A DNA stretch of 64,000 nucleotides from NCBI RefSeq assembly GCF_026420865.1, contig NZ_JAPCWC010000018.1:1-64000 (forward strand), given 5' to 3'. The translations under genes and the position numbers were made by a program. Source of the DNA: Novosphingobium clariflavum. Its GTDB lineage: Bacteria > Pseudomonadota > Alphaproteobacteria > Sphingomonadales > Sphingomonadaceae. The notes beneath the pieces are model-generated. The model saw nothing but the letters and a program-made list of their open reading frames with translations, made no database searches and had not been told where the DNA came from. Positions 8,045-16,514 of this stretch are shown piece after piece (the stretch's first letter is position 1; every line of letters begins with the position of its first letter).

Positions 8045-8133
8045 GGCGATGATCTCCTGCCACGGCAATGCAGCAGGAGAAGCCGGGCTTCATTGATGCG
8101 AATCAAACGCAGTCGCCATTCGCGCGCGCCGCT

Positions 8134-8580
8134 TCACCCCCAGCGGGCGATGTCCTCGAAATCCTGCTCGCGCGGCTCGATCCAGTGCCAGATCCCGCCG
8201 CGCTTCTCGCGCTTCCAGAACCACGATTCGCTCTTGAGGTGATCCATCGCGAAGTCCACAGCGGCAAAAGCATCGCGGCGATGGCGCGCGGCGGCGGCGA
8301 CCAGCACGATCGGCTCGGCCGGGCCCATCTCGCCGCTACGATGGACGATCAGCAAGCCGTCAATATCCCAGCGCCCGCGCACGCGCACCGCAAGGTCACG
8401 CATGGCCGGAAGCGTCAGCGGTTCGTAATGCCGCAGTTCGAGTGCCTCCACCCCCTCGCCCGCGCGTACCTGGCCGAGGAAACTGACGACCCCGCCGGCA
8501 TGGGGCAGGCCGGCCGTGAACGCGGCCAGCAGGGCGGCGGGATCGAACGGCGCGGTCAGCAGGCGGACTTGGCTGTCCAT
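8134..8580 (-). CDS. moaE: Molybdopterin synthase catalytic subunit MoaE
   Basis: The 148-residue protein is MoaE-like: GGVVSFLGQVR near residue 31, ALELRHYEPL, IVHRSGEMGPAEPIVLVAA, HRRDAFAAVDFAMDHLKSES, and WFWKRE near the end, which holds the catalytic lysines. It makes molybdopterin from cyclic pyranopterin monophosphate using thiocarboxylated MoaD. It begins 2 bases after moaD ends, so the two are surely co-translated. The start MDSQVRLL fits the family; the upstream open frame is arginine/serine-rich and rejected. Confidence 0.92.
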   Translation of the reverse strand: MDSQVRLLTAPFDPAALLAAFTAGLPHAGGVVSFLGQVRAGEGVEALELRHYEPLTLPAMRDLAVRVRGRWDIDGLLIVHRSGEMGPAEPIVLVAAAARHRRDAFAAVDFAMDHLKSESWFWKREKRGGIWHWIEPREQDFEDIARWG

Positions 8581-8581
8581 C

Positions 8582-8842
8582 TCAGCCTCCCGAGACCGGC
8601 GGCAGGAACGCGAGTTCGTCGCCATCGGCCAGCACCAGCGCGTGCTTGTCGCCCAGCAGCGCACCGTTCACCGCCACCCGGACTTTATCGCCAGCGACGG
8701 TATCGGCCAGTTCCGGCACGAAATGATCGCCCAGCCAGCCGAGCACGTCATACCAGTCCAGCGGCGCGCTGGCGGCCAGATCATGATCTGCGCAGCCCGC
8801 AAGGTCCTCGAGACGGCCGAGGAACACCAGTCTTGCCTGCAT
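8582..8842 (-). CDS. moaD: Molybdopterin synthase sulfur carrier MoaD
   Basis: The 86-residue ubiquitin-like protein ends in VSGG, the C-terminal Gly-Gly that is adenylated and thiocarboxylated, with DGDELAFLPPVSGG as the standard closing block. It carries sulfur to MoaE for molybdopterin synthesis. Gaps of 2 bases (to moaA upstream) and 1 base (to moaE downstream) show a tight operon. Confidence 0.92.
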   Translation of the reverse strand: MQARLVFLGRLEDLAGCADHDLAASAPLDWYDVLGWLGDHFVPELADTVAGDKVRVAVNGALLGDKHALVLADGDELAFLPPVSGG

Positions 8843-8844
8843 TC

Positions 8845-9849
8845 TCAGCCTCCCGTCATCGACATGTGGCGCGCCAGCGCCGGGGCGGCGCCGCGCCTGT
8901 CGATGGCGAAGTGGTGGCGTTCCGGCTTGATCCGCATTGCCGAGTCAAACGCGGCACCAAGCGCAGTGTCGGGATCCGCGCTGCGCAGCGCGGCACGCAG
9001 ATCCACCCGCTCGCTGCCGCCAAGGCAAGCATAGAGCTGCCCGGTCGCAGTGACGCGAATGCGGTTGCAGCTTTCGCAGAAGTTCCCGGTGAGCGGCGTG
9101 ATGAAACCGATCCGGCCACCGGTTTGCGCCACATCGAAATAGCGCGCCGGTCCGCCGGTGCGGTGGCCACTCGGCGTCAGCGTCCAGCGTTGCTCGAGCG
9201 CCTCGCGCACTGCCGGCAGCGGCAGGTAATGGTCGATGCGGTCTTCCTCGACCTCGCCCAGCGGCATGACCTCGATCAGCGTGGCGTCGAAACCCTGCCC
9301 GTGCGCCCAGCCGACGATTTCAGGGATATGCTGTTCGTTCAGCCCCTTGAGAGCGACTGTATTCAGCTTCACGGCGATCCCCGCCGCCTTGGCGGCCGCC
9401 AGCCCCTCAAGCACCTGCGGCAGTGAATCCCGGCGGGTGATGCGCGCGAACGTCGCGCGGTCCAGCGTGTCGAGTGAGACGTTGATCCGCCGCACGCCGG
9501 CCGCGGCAAGATCGTCGGCAAATTCGGCCAAGCGGGTGCCGTTGGTGGTAAGGGTCAGTTCCTCCAGACCGTCGCCGATCTTGCGGCCGAGCGCGGCGAT
9601 CAGGTCGATGACGTCGCGCCGCACCAGCGGCTCGCCGCCGGTGAGCCGGAGCCTGGTCACGCCCCGAGCGATGAAGCCGAGCGAGAGCTTGTGCAGTTCC
9701 TCAAGGCTGAGCACGTCCTTCCTCGGCAGGAAGGTCATGCGCTCGGGCATGCAGTAGGAGCAGCGCAGGTCGCAGCGATCGGTCACCGAAAGCCGCAAAT
9801 AGGTGATGCGGCGTCGGAACTGGTCGACGAGGGGCGATGCGAGGCTCAT
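8845..9849 (-). CDS. moaA: GTP 3',8-cyclase MoaA
   Basis: The 334-residue radical-SAM enzyme has the N-terminal cluster motif CDLRCSYC (Cys 26, 30, 33), the GGEPL SAM-binding block and a second C-terminal cluster in FCESCNRIRVT with a third Cys in LYACLGG. The protein ends in MTGG; the conserved C-terminal GG is needed for cyclase activity. It converts GTP to 3',8-cyclo-7,8-dihydro-GTP, the first step of molybdenum cofactor synthesis. MoaC is not adjacent and must be encoded elsewhere. Confidence 0.95.
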   Translation of the reverse strand: MSLASPLVDQFRRRITYLRLSVTDRCDLRCSYCMPERMTFLPRKDVLSLEELHKLSLGFIARGVTRLRLTGGEPLVRRDVIDLIAALGRKIGDGLEELTLTTNGTRLAEFADDLAAAGVRRINVSLDTLDRATFARITRRDSLPQVLEGLAAAKAAGIAVKLNTVALKGLNEQHIPEIVGWAHGQGFDATLIEVMPLGEVEEDRIDHYLPLPAVREALEQRWTLTPSGHRTGGPARYFDVAQTGGRIGFITPLTGNFCESCNRIRVTATGQLYACLGGSERVDLRAALRSADPDTALGAAFDSAMRIKPERHHFAIDRRGAAPALARHMSMTGG

Positions 9850-9857
9850 GGCTGCGG

Positions 9858-10184
9858 CTATACTAAGGCCCCCGCGCCCTTCGCATCAAGCGGAAGGTAT
9901 TGCCCGGTAACGCCCGGCGCCCGGCCCAACCAATCTGCCGCCGCGACGATGGCCTGCTCGTCCCCGCCGCACAGCGCATTGACCCTGAGAGGGGCATGAT
10001 CGCGGGCCAGTTCCTGCACGACGGCGAGGCGCCAGCCCCGGTGGGTATGGTCGGCAGGCGCGAACACCAGCGTCAGTTCCTCACCGCCCTGCAAGGCAGC
10101 GCGGGCGGCAGGCAGGACCTCGGCATGGAACTGCGCGGCGGCATCGAGCGGATTCACCGCCAGGGGCCCTACGCGCAGGATCAT
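9858..10184 (-). CDS. Rossmann-like protein downstream of folB
   Basis: The 108-residue protein reads like a shortened SDR/Rossmann remnant: it has ALVFAP-type strands (ELTLVFAPADH), a central LRVNAL segment and a C-terminal WLGRAPGVTGQYLPLDAKGA, close to the VTGQ-x-L-x-V-D-G-G end of short-chain dehydrogenases. The N-terminal nucleotide-binding TGxxxGIG and the YxxxK are absent, so catalysis is unlikely. It sits 3 bases after folB and 8 before moaA. I infer a pterin-related accessory role from position only. Confidence 0.6.
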   Translation of the reverse strand: MILRVGPLAVNPLDAAAQFHAEVLPAARAALQGGEELTLVFAPADHTHRGWRLAVVQELARDHAPLRVNALCGGDEQAIVAAADWLGRAPGVTGQYLPLDAKGAGALV

Positions 10185-10187
10185 GGC

Positions 10188-10568
10188 TCAGCGGCGCTGC
10201 CGGGTGAGCGTGATGCCGATCTTCTCGCCCGCTTCGGCAATGGCGAGCTTGACGATCTTCACCGTCACCGCGGTGATCCGCGCGTCCTGCAGGAACAGAG
10301 TCTCGCAGACGTGATCGGCCACCGCCTCGATCAGCTTGAAATGGACCCCGGCAGGCAGCGCATCGCTCGCCGCGAACTTGAGATCCATGTAATTCTTGCT
10401 CTCGGTCAGCGGGGTATCGGGCGTGTAGCGGTCGACCGGCTTCATCGAGACCTGGATGGTGAAGCGCAGCGGCTGCGGCTTACCGGTCTCTTCCGAGTAG
10501 ATCCCGGTGAGAACGTCGTGTTCGAAATCGGCGACTTCGAGGATAAGCGAATCGGTGATGGCGGTCAT
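10188..10568 (-). CDS. folB: Dihydroneopterin aldolase
   Basis: The 126-residue protein matches FolB-family aldolases: VLTGIYSEE near the start, LTESKNYMDL in the middle (here N-Y where many have L-D-Y) and a C-terminal VTVKIVKLAI block. FolB cleaves 7,8-dihydroneopterin to 6-hydroxymethyl-7,8-dihydropterin and glycolaldehyde in folate synthesis, acting as an octamer. It lies 11 bases after the methyltransferase gene, so it probably sits in the long thrC-moaE transcript. Confidence 0.85.
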   Translation of the reverse strand: MTAITDSLILEVADFEHDVLTGIYSEETGKPQPLRFTIQVSMKPVDRYTPDTPLTESKNYMDLKFAASDALPAGVHFKLIEAVADHVCETLFLQDARITAVTVKIVKLAIAEAGEKIGITLTRQRR

Positions 10569-10579
10569 GGCTCAGGCCC

Positions 10580-11491
10580 TTAGCCGTTATTGCGCCAGCG
10601 TGCGAAGATTGCCGTCGGCAGCAAGCGGCCTTCCCGCTCATCCTGACCCTGCCGAAGGACGTCCTCGCGCACGGACAGGTCACCATGCTCGATGGTTCCG
10701 GGCAGCTCTCGGAACAGTTCCTCCATCAGCCCGGCCAGCGCCAGCGACGACATGCGCACGGCATAGACGGTGAGGAACAGGAACTTGCTGTCGGCGTCGA
10801 GCAACTGGCGGCAATCGGCGAGCAGGCCCGGAAGGTTCTCTTCGAGGCGCCATGTCTCACCCGTAGGGCCACGACCGAACTTGGGCGGATCGAGGATGAT
10901 GCCGTCATACCGCTTGCCCCGGCGCACTTCGCGCGCGGCGAACTTGGCGGCATCGTCGATCAGCCAGCGGACCGGACGATCCTCAAGCCCGGCCAACGCC
11001 GCGTTCTCGCGCGCCTGACCGACCGACTTCTTCGAGGCATCGACGTGCGTCACCGGGCCATGCGCCGAAAGCGCCATGGTGCCGACCCCGGTATAGCCGA
11101 ACAGGTTCAGCGTGTTGGCGTCGCTCATGCCCGCAAGCATCTCGCGCATCCAGTCCCACACCGGCGCCATGTCCGGGAAGAAGCCGAGATGGCGGAACGG
11201 CGTGCACTGCGCGGTAAAGCGGACTTCGTTCCACGCAAGCGGCCAGCCTTCGCGCGGAACCGGCCTGTCGAACTGCCACCTGCCGCCGCCGTCCTCGTCC
11301 GAGCCCGGCACGAATTCTCCGTGCGCATCCCAGTTTTCGAGGCGCGGGGTCCACATCGCCTGTGGTTCGGGGCGCACGAAGCGGTAGTCGCCATAGCGCT
11401 CCAGCTTGCGGCCGTGGCCCGAATCGACAAGGCCGTAATCGTCCCAGCCCTCTCCGGCGAGGATGACGGGTTGGGTTTCGAGGCGCGCCAT
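10580..11491 (-). CDS. Class I SAM-dependent methyltransferase (RlmI/K-like)
   Basis: The 303-residue protein has a SAM-binding Rossmann block LNLFGYTGVGTMALS near residue 130 and the motif LDPPKFGRGP near 208, as in COG1092 rRNA cytosine methyltransferases (RlmI/RlmK C-terminal type). The N-terminal PUA domain of RlmI is missing; instead there is a β-rich segment of about 100 residues. A role in RNA methylation is inference. Its ATG shares the A of the thrC stop codon (TGATG), so translation is coupled. Confidence 0.78.
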   Translation of the reverse strand: MARLETQPVILAGEGWDDYGLVDSGHGRKLERYGDYRFVRPEPQAMWTPRLENWDAHGEFVPGSDEDGGGRWQFDRPVPREGWPLAWNEVRFTAQCTPFRHLGFFPDMAPVWDWMREMLAGMSDANTLNLFGYTGVGTMALSAHGPVTHVDASKKSVGQARENAALAGLEDRPVRWLIDDAAKFAAREVRRGKRYDGIILDPPKFGRGPTGETWRLEENLPGLLADCRQLLDADSKFLFLTVYAVRMSSLALAGLMEELFRELPGTIEHGDLSVREDVLRQGQDEREGRLLPTAIFARWRNNG

Positions 11492-12891
11492 CAGATCTTC
11501 GGGCTCGCGTGCTGGGCCACGAAATCGGCAATCGATTCGTAGTCGCCGGTCAGTTCCACGCACTTTTCCTCGCGCTCGAACAGGTCGCCGACGCGGGCGG
11601 GCAGACCCGAGCGCTGCCCGGTCGCACGCTCGACCGCATCGGGGAACTTGGCCGGATGCGCAGTCGCCAGCGTCACGACCGGGATGCTGGCGTCGATACC
11701 TGCAGTGCGGGCTGCAAACAGACCGCAAGCCGTGTGCGGATCGATCAGTTCGCCGCAGTTCTCCCAGGCCCAGCGGATGGCCTGGGCCATTTCGTCGGCG
11801 TCGGTGCGGGCCGACGAGAACAGCGCGGCGGCGCCTTCCCGCTGCGCATTGGTCAGTTGCATGGCCTTGGTCGCCTCGAACCCGGCCATCTGCTCGGCCA
11901 GCGCCTTGCCGTCACGGCCGCCGAGGTCGAACAGCAGGCGTTCGAAATTCGACGAGACCTGGATGTCCATCGAAGGCGCCGCAGTCGGCGTGACGGTGCC
12001 CTGCGAGTAGTCGCCCTCGGCCAGCGCGCGGTGAAGGATGTCGTTGACGTTGGTGGCAACGATCAGCTTCTCGACCGGCAGGCCCATCTGCGCGGCGACA
12101 TAACCGGCAAAGACGTCGCCGAAGTTGCCGGTCGGCACCGAGAAGGCGACCTTGCGGTGCGGCGCGCCCAGCTGGAGGCCGGCGGCGAAGTAATAGACCA
12201 CCTGCGCCATCAGGCGCGCCCAGTTGATCGAGTTCACCGCGCCGATGGCAAAGCGGTCGGTCATCGCATGATCGTTGAACATGCGCTTCACAGTGGCCTG
12301 CGCGTCGTCGAACGAACCGTCGATGGCGATGTTGTGGACGTTGGGTGCCAGCACCGTGGTCATCTGGCGGCGCTGCACGTCGGACACGCGGCCCTTGGGG
12401 TGCAGCATGAAGATGTCGACCTTGGCGCGGCCCGCCACCGCGTCGATCGCCGCCGAGCCGGTATCGCCCGAGGTCGCGCCGACGATGGTCAGGTTACGCT
12501 CCGAACGACCGAGGAATTCCTCGAACAGCAGGCCAAGCAATTGCAGAGCGACGTCCTTGAACGCGAGCGTCGGGCCGTGGAACAGTTCCAGCACCCACTG
12601 CTGCTCGTCCAATTGCTTGAGCGGCGTCACCGCCTTGTGCGCGAAGCGGCCGTAGGCCTGGCGGGTCAGTTCCAGCAGGCGGTCATAAGTCAGGCTGCCC
12701 TCGACGAAGGGGAACATGATCTTGGCAGCCAGCTCGGCATAGGGCAGCCCCGCCATCGCAGCGATCTCGTCGGCCGAAAAGCGCGGCCACTCCCGCGGCA
12801 CATAAAGGCCACCGTCGGATGCGAGACCGGCGAGCGTGGCGCCTTCGAAGTCGAGCGCCGGTGCGCTGCCGCGGGTGCTGATATAGTCCAT
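11491..12891 (-). CDS. thrC: Threonine synthase
   Basis: The 466-residue PLP enzyme begins with MDYISTRGSAPALDFEGA, the usual long-form ThrC N-terminus. It has FHGPTLAFKDVALQ with the PLP-binding Lys at about residue 112, and SGDTGSAAIDA as the phosphate-binding loop. It converts O-phospho-homoserine to threonine. The ATG at 12891 was chosen over an in-frame upstream start because it begins the conserved block. It follows SURF1 by 233 bases and overlaps the methyltransferase start by one base. Confidence 0.95.
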   Translation of the reverse strand: MDYISTRGSAPALDFEGATLAGLASDGGLYVPREWPRFSADEIAAMAGLPYAELAAKIMFPFVEGSLTYDRLLELTRQAYGRFAHKAVTPLKQLDEQQWVLELFHGPTLAFKDVALQLLGLLFEEFLGRSERNLTIVGATSGDTGSAAIDAVAGRAKVDIFMLHPKGRVSDVQRRQMTTVLAPNVHNIAIDGSFDDAQATVKRMFNDHAMTDRFAIGAVNSINWARLMAQVVYYFAAGLQLGAPHRKVAFSVPTGNFGDVFAGYVAAQMGLPVEKLIVATNVNDILHRALAEGDYSQGTVTPTAAPSMDIQVSSNFERLLFDLGGRDGKALAEQMAGFEATKAMQLTNAQREGAAALFSSARTDADEMAQAIRWAWENCGELIDPHTACGLFAARTAGIDASIPVVTLATAHPAKFPDAVERATGQRSGLPARVGDLFEREEKCVELTGDYESIADFVAQHASPKI

Positions 12892-13124
12892 GCCCGCGCG
12901 GTTAGCCGCAGGGACGCGAAATGAAAAGCCTGTCATTAGGCTGGCGCGCGAACAATTCCTAAAGGGGGAAGAAGGCGGGCCGCCGGGAAAAGGAATCGCT
13001 GCGGGCTTCCCCCCGGCCCGGGACGGGATCGAAGCCAGCCCCTTGCCCCCCGCTCCCGGCGTCCGTCATCCGGCCCCTGCGGTGACGCCGGCATGATGGG
13101 ACCAGGAGAATTCCCGATCTTCCT

Positions 13125-13709
13125 TCATTGCTTGCGCCCGCGCTTTAGCAAAGCCAGCCCGTAAATCACCAGCGCCGTGGCGGCAAAAAGGAACCACTGG
13201 ATGGCGTAAGCGAGGTGGTTGTTGGGAATTTCGGAAGGGTCGGGAACGGCATTGGCCTCCAGTCCATCCACCGGAGGCACCGCCACCAGGCGCGGCCCCG
13301 GCGCGATCACGCCGTGGAGCGTGCCACCCGTCCAGTTGCCTTCCGCCAGCGGCAGACGCGACCAGCCAAGCACAACCAGCGCCTTCGAGCCATCGGCCAG
13401 CACACACTGGGCAGTTTGCGCCATGCCCGATTCGCCGGCGGCATTGCGCCCCGCCATGCTGGAACGCCCGGTCACCGCGCTGCATTCGATCCGGGCATGG
13501 CGATAAAGCAGGGCCTTTTCCGCCGCCTCCCCTTTGGGCCAGACGACTTCACCGCTGCTGTTCTGCGCCGCCGCATAATGGTCCAGCAGGGCCTCCTTCT
13601 CGCCCAGCCGGTGCAACTGCCAGAAACCGAGCCAGATCATCACGCCGACAGCCAGCAGAACCAGGACCGTGGGCACAATGGGGAGACGCTTGATCGGCAG
13701 TTGAGGCAT
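13125..13709 (-). CDS. SURF1-family cytochrome oxidase assembly protein
   Basis: The 194-residue protein has the SURF1 topology: one helix near the N-terminus (about 12-30) ending in LGFWQLHRL, a periplasmic loop, and a second helix at about 168-188 preceded by NNHLAYAIQWF, the conserved closing motif. SURF1 helps insert heme a into subunit I of aa3 oxidase. At 194 residues it is shorter than the roughly 230-300 common in the family. It lies 86 bases downstream of ctaE, past a hairpin, and thus in oxidase context. Confidence 0.85.
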   Translation of the reverse strand: MPQLPIKRLPIVPTVLVLLAVGVMIWLGFWQLHRLGEKEALLDHYAAAQNSSGEVVWPKGEAAEKALLYRHARIECSAVTGRSSMAGRNAAGESGMAQTAQCVLADGSKALVVLGWSRLPLAEGNWTGGTLHGVIAPGPRLVAVPPVDGLEANAVPDPSEIPNNHLAYAIQWFLFAATALVIYGLALLKRGRKQ

Positions 13710-13735
13710 CGCTGCTCCCCTTCACGAAACCGAAA

Positions 13736-13762
13736 AGGCAGCCGACACAGGTCCGGCTGCCT
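13736..13762 (-). terminator. Hairpin after ctaE
   Basis: Arms AGGCAGCCG / CGGCTGCCT of 9 bp with a 9-base loop, followed on the minus strand by TTTTCGG. It lies between ctaE and the SURF1 gene, so SURF1-thrC may depend partly on read-through or a separate promoter. Confidence 0.6.
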
Positions 13763-13795
13763 CTCGGGGAAATGAACTAGACCCGCGGGGCGGAA

Positions 13796-14617
13796 TCAGT
13801 GTGTCGGGTAACCCCAGCCGCCCCAGACATAGACGGCGACAAACAGGAACAGCCACACGACGTCGACGAAGTGCCAGTACCACGCCGCCGCCTCGAACCC
13901 GAAGTGCTGGCGCGGCGTGAAATCGCCGTTGTAGGCGCGCTTCAGGCAGACAATCAGCATGATGGTGCCGACGATCACGTGGAAGCCATGGAAACCCGTC
14001 GCCATGTAGAAGGCCGAACCATAAGTGTTCTGGCCGAAGGGGAACGGGGCGTGGATATACTCGTAGGCCTGGATGGTGGAGAACAGCAGGCCAAGCAGGA
14101 TCGTCGCCCAGAGGCCTTTCTTCAGGCCATCGCGATCGCCGTGGATCAGCGAATGATGCGCCCAGGTGACCGTGGTGCCCGAGCACAGCAGGATCAGCGT
14201 GTTGAGCAGCGGCAGCGCGAAGGGATCCATGACCGCCTCGATCGCCTTGGGCGGCCACTGCCCCCCCACCACCTCGGCGATGGTCGAGGGGAACAGCGAG
14301 AAATCGAAGAAGGCCCAGAACCAGCCGACGAAGAACATCACTTCGGAGGCGATGAACAGGATCATGCCGTAACGCTGGTGCAACTGCACCACCGGCGTGT
14401 GATCGCCGGCATGAGCCTCACCCACGATCTTCGAGAACCACATGAACATCGAGGCCAGCAGGATCGCCAGACCGAGCCATGGCACGAAGGCCCCGCCCGG
14501 CATCTTGTGCATGAACAGCACCATGCCGGTGGTGAACGTCAGTGCGCCGATCGTGGTCGCCAGCGGCGCGATGTCCGGCGGAAGGATGTGATAGTCGTGG
14601 TTCTTGGTACCGGCCAT
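13796..14617 (-). CDS. ctaE: Cytochrome c oxidase subunit III
   Basis: The 273-residue protein has seven hydrophobic helices and the subunit III blocks EVMFFVGWFWAFF (with the conserved membrane Glu), TVTWAHHSL, FYMATGFHGFHV and a C-terminal AAWYWHFVDVVWLFLF. It is the inner-membrane subunit III of the aa3-type oxidase, which stabilises proton uptake. The ATG at 14617 (MAGTKNHDYHILPPD) matches the family; the frame is open upstream but that part is not protein-like. No small oxidase gene is inserted between it and SURF1. Confidence 0.96.
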   Translation of the reverse strand: MAGTKNHDYHILPPDIAPLATTIGALTFTTGMVLFMHKMPGGAFVPWLGLAILLASMFMWFSKIVGEAHAGDHTPVVQLHQRYGMILFIASEVMFFVGWFWAFFDFSLFPSTIAEVVGGQWPPKAIEAVMDPFALPLLNTLILLCSGTTVTWAHHSLIHGDRDGLKKGLWATILLGLLFSTIQAYEYIHAPFPFGQNTYGSAFYMATGFHGFHVIVGTIMLIVCLKRAYNGDFTPRQHFGFEAAAWYWHFVDVVWLFLFVAVYVWGGWGYPTH

Positions 14618-14706
14618 GGCGCCTTCGTCCCCGTTGCTCGAATCTGCCTGTTCGAATCTTTGCGAGGGAGCTTGGTTCCCCCGTGATTTATTTCTTGGGC
14701 AAAGCC

Positions 14707-15321
14707 TTAACCGCCCGTTTGCTTGCGGTCCAGTGCCTTCGCATCGCCCGCCGTCGCATCGGCGATGCCGGTGACGTGGAAGGTGTAGCTCAGCGTGATC
14801 TGCTGGACGTCCTTGTTGTCGGGATCGCTGAGGATGGCCGGATCGACGTAATAGATCACCGGCATCTTCACCGCCTCCCCCGGCTGCAGGGTCTGCGAGG
14901 TGAAGCAGAAGCACTGGATCTTGTTGAAGTAGCGCGCCGCCTGCTCGGGTTCCACATTGAAGCTGGCGGTGCCGGTGACGACTTTGCCGGAATCGTTCTT
15001 CGCCCAGAACAGCGCCATGTCACGCTCGCCGATGGTCACCGTGTCGGTGCGCTGGAGCGGCTTGAACTGCCAGGGCATGCCGCGCTCGACATTGGCGTCG
15101 AAACGGATCGACATCGTCTTGCCGACGCCCTGGACGGCGGCGGCCTGCGCCTCGTCGACCCGGCGGGTGGTGCCGCCGTAACCGGTGACCTGGCAGAAGA
15201 TCCGGTAGAGCGGCACCGAGGCGAACCCCAGCCCCAGCATCGCCACAGCCATCGACAGGGCGATGAACGCGACGCGCCGGTTGCTGCGTGTCTCGCCCCG
15301 ACGGGTCGCCGCCCCGCGCAT
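14707..15321 (-). CDS. ctaG: Cytochrome c oxidase assembly protein CtaG/Cox11
   Basis: The 204-residue protein has one N-terminal membrane helix (about 17-39) and a periplasmic Cu(I)-binding β-domain with the motif CFCFTSQTL near residue 137, plus VPLYRIFCQVTGYGG. It delivers copper to the CuB site of subunit I. Its ATG uses the A of the preceding gene's stop codon (TGATG). Confidence 0.95.
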   Translation of the reverse strand: MRGAATRRGETRSNRRVAFIALSMAVAMLGLGFASVPLYRIFCQVTGYGGTTRRVDEAQAAAVQGVGKTMSIRFDANVERGMPWQFKPLQRTDTVTIGERDMALFWAKNDSGKVVTGTASFNVEPEQAARYFNKIQCFCFTSQTLQPGEAVKMPVIYYVDPAILSDPDNKDVQQITLSYTFHVTGIADATAGDAKALDRKQTGG

Positions 15322-15467
15322 CAGCCCATCTTCGCGATGGAGATCAGGAACACCAGCACCACGAAGGCCGCAAGACTGAGGCCGAGCACCTTGTTGCGGC
15401 TGCGGCGGATCTGTTCAGGCGTGCGCGGATCGGCCTGGACAGGCTCCGTCTTGCTGGTTTCCGTCAT
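15321..15467 (-). CDS. Small oxidase-cluster membrane protein (CoxF-like)
   Basis: This 48-residue protein begins MTETSKTEPVQADPRT, has a basic RRSRNKV segment and one membrane helix (LSLAAFVVLVFLISIAK) at about 29-46. Small single-helix proteins in this position, between ctaB and ctaG, occur in many alphaproteobacterial oxidase operons and are sometimes called CoxF. It is coupled to ctaG by a TGATG overlap and lies 9 bases after ctaB. AGGAGAGG precedes the ATG, a strong ribosome-binding site. Confidence 0.75.
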   Translation of the reverse strand: MTETSKTEPVQADPRTPEQIRRSRNKVLGLSLAAFVVLVFLISIAKMG

Positions 15468-15476
15468 GTCCTCTCC

Positions 15477-16397
15477 TCAAAGCATGATGAAGCGATCCGC
15501 CACCAGCGCCGCGAACAGCACGAAGAGGTAGAGAATCGAATAAGCGAAAAGCTGCTTCTCCGGCTTCATCCTGTCCTCGGGGCCGGTGCGTTCACGCAGC
15601 CCCACGCGGATCGACAGAAGCAGGAACAGGCCGGACAGCACCAGCGCGGAAATGCCGTAAAAAGCGCCGGTCCCACCGATCCACCAAGGCGCCGCCGTCA
15701 GCGGCAGCAGCAGTACGGCATAGGCCAGGATCTGGCGGCGCGTGGACTTCTCACCGGCGACGACCGGCATCATCGGAATGCCGACCTTGGCGTAATCGCT
15801 CTTCACGAACAGCGCCAGCGCCCAGAAGTGCGGCGGCGTCCAGAAGAAGATGATCGCGAAAAGCAGCACCGGCATCAGGGTGACGTGACCGGTCACCGCA
15901 ACCCAGCCGATCAGCGGCGGAAACGCGCCGGCGCCGCCGCCGATCACGATGTTCTGCGGCGTGCGCGGCTTGAGCCAGATCGTGTAGACGACCGAATAAT
16001 AGAAGATCGAGACTGCCAGGATCGCCGCCGGCAGCCAGCCCACCGCAAAGCCCATCAGGAACACCGACACGGCGCAGAGCACGCCGGCGAAATCCCGCGC
16101 GGTGGTGCGATCGAGCCGGCCCTGCGGCAGCGGCCGATTGGCGGTGCGCTTCATGCCCGCGTCGAGATCGGCTTCCCACCACTGGTTGAGTGCGGCAGCG
16201 CCGCCCGCCCCCATGGCGATGCACAGGATCGCGGTGAAGCCAAGCACCGGATGAATGGCGCCGGGCGCGGCCAGCAGGCCGCACAGTCCGGTGAAGATCA
16301 CAAGGCTGATGACGCGCGGCTTGGTCAGCGCGATCAGGTCGCGCCAGTCGGCCGGAAGCGCAGTCGCGGCCGTCGAAGAGGGACTCGTGGTGGTCAT
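15477..16397 (-). CDS. ctaB: Protoheme IX farnesyltransferase
   Basis: The 306-residue UbiA-family membrane enzyme has about nine helices, the first Asp-rich motif NQWWEADLDAGMKRT near residue 98 and YSVVYTIWLKPRTPQNIVIGG in the middle. It converts heme b to heme o with farnesyl diphosphate, the step before heme a. The ATG at 16397 (MTTTSPSSTAA) is preferred to an upstream in-frame start that would overlap the terminator region. A heme A synthase gene is not in this cluster. Confidence 0.94.
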   Translation of the reverse strand: MTTTSPSSTAATALPADWRDLIALTKPRVISLVIFTGLCGLLAAPGAIHPVLGFTAILCIAMGAGGAAALNQWWEADLDAGMKRTANRPLPQGRLDRTTARDFAGVLCAVSVFLMGFAVGWLPAAILAVSIFYYSVVYTIWLKPRTPQNIVIGGGAGAFPPLIGWVAVTGHVTLMPVLLFAIIFFWTPPHFWALALFVKSDYAKVGIPMMPVVAGEKSTRRQILAYAVLLLPLTAAPWWIGGTGAFYGISALVLSGLFLLLSIRVGLRERTGPEDRMKPEKQLFAYSILYLFVLFAALVADRFIML

Positions 16398-16473
16398 GGT
16401 TCCGGGCCCATACACCCGCAGGCCTCCAAAAAGCGAGGCCTGCGTAAACCAGAGCGTAAAGCCGGCTTCGGGA

Positions 16474-16500
16474 GCCGCTCCGAAATCGCTTCGGAGCGGC
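16474..16500 (-). terminator. Hairpin after ctaD
   Basis: Perfect 11-bp arms GCCGCTCCGAA / TTCGGAGCGGC with a 5-base loop, directly after the ctaD stop. No T-run follows on the minus strand, so it may act as an attenuator or mRNA-stabilising hairpin setting the high ctaC-ctaD to ctaB ratio. Confidence 0.5.
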
Positions 16501-16514
16501 ACCGCGAATGCGGC

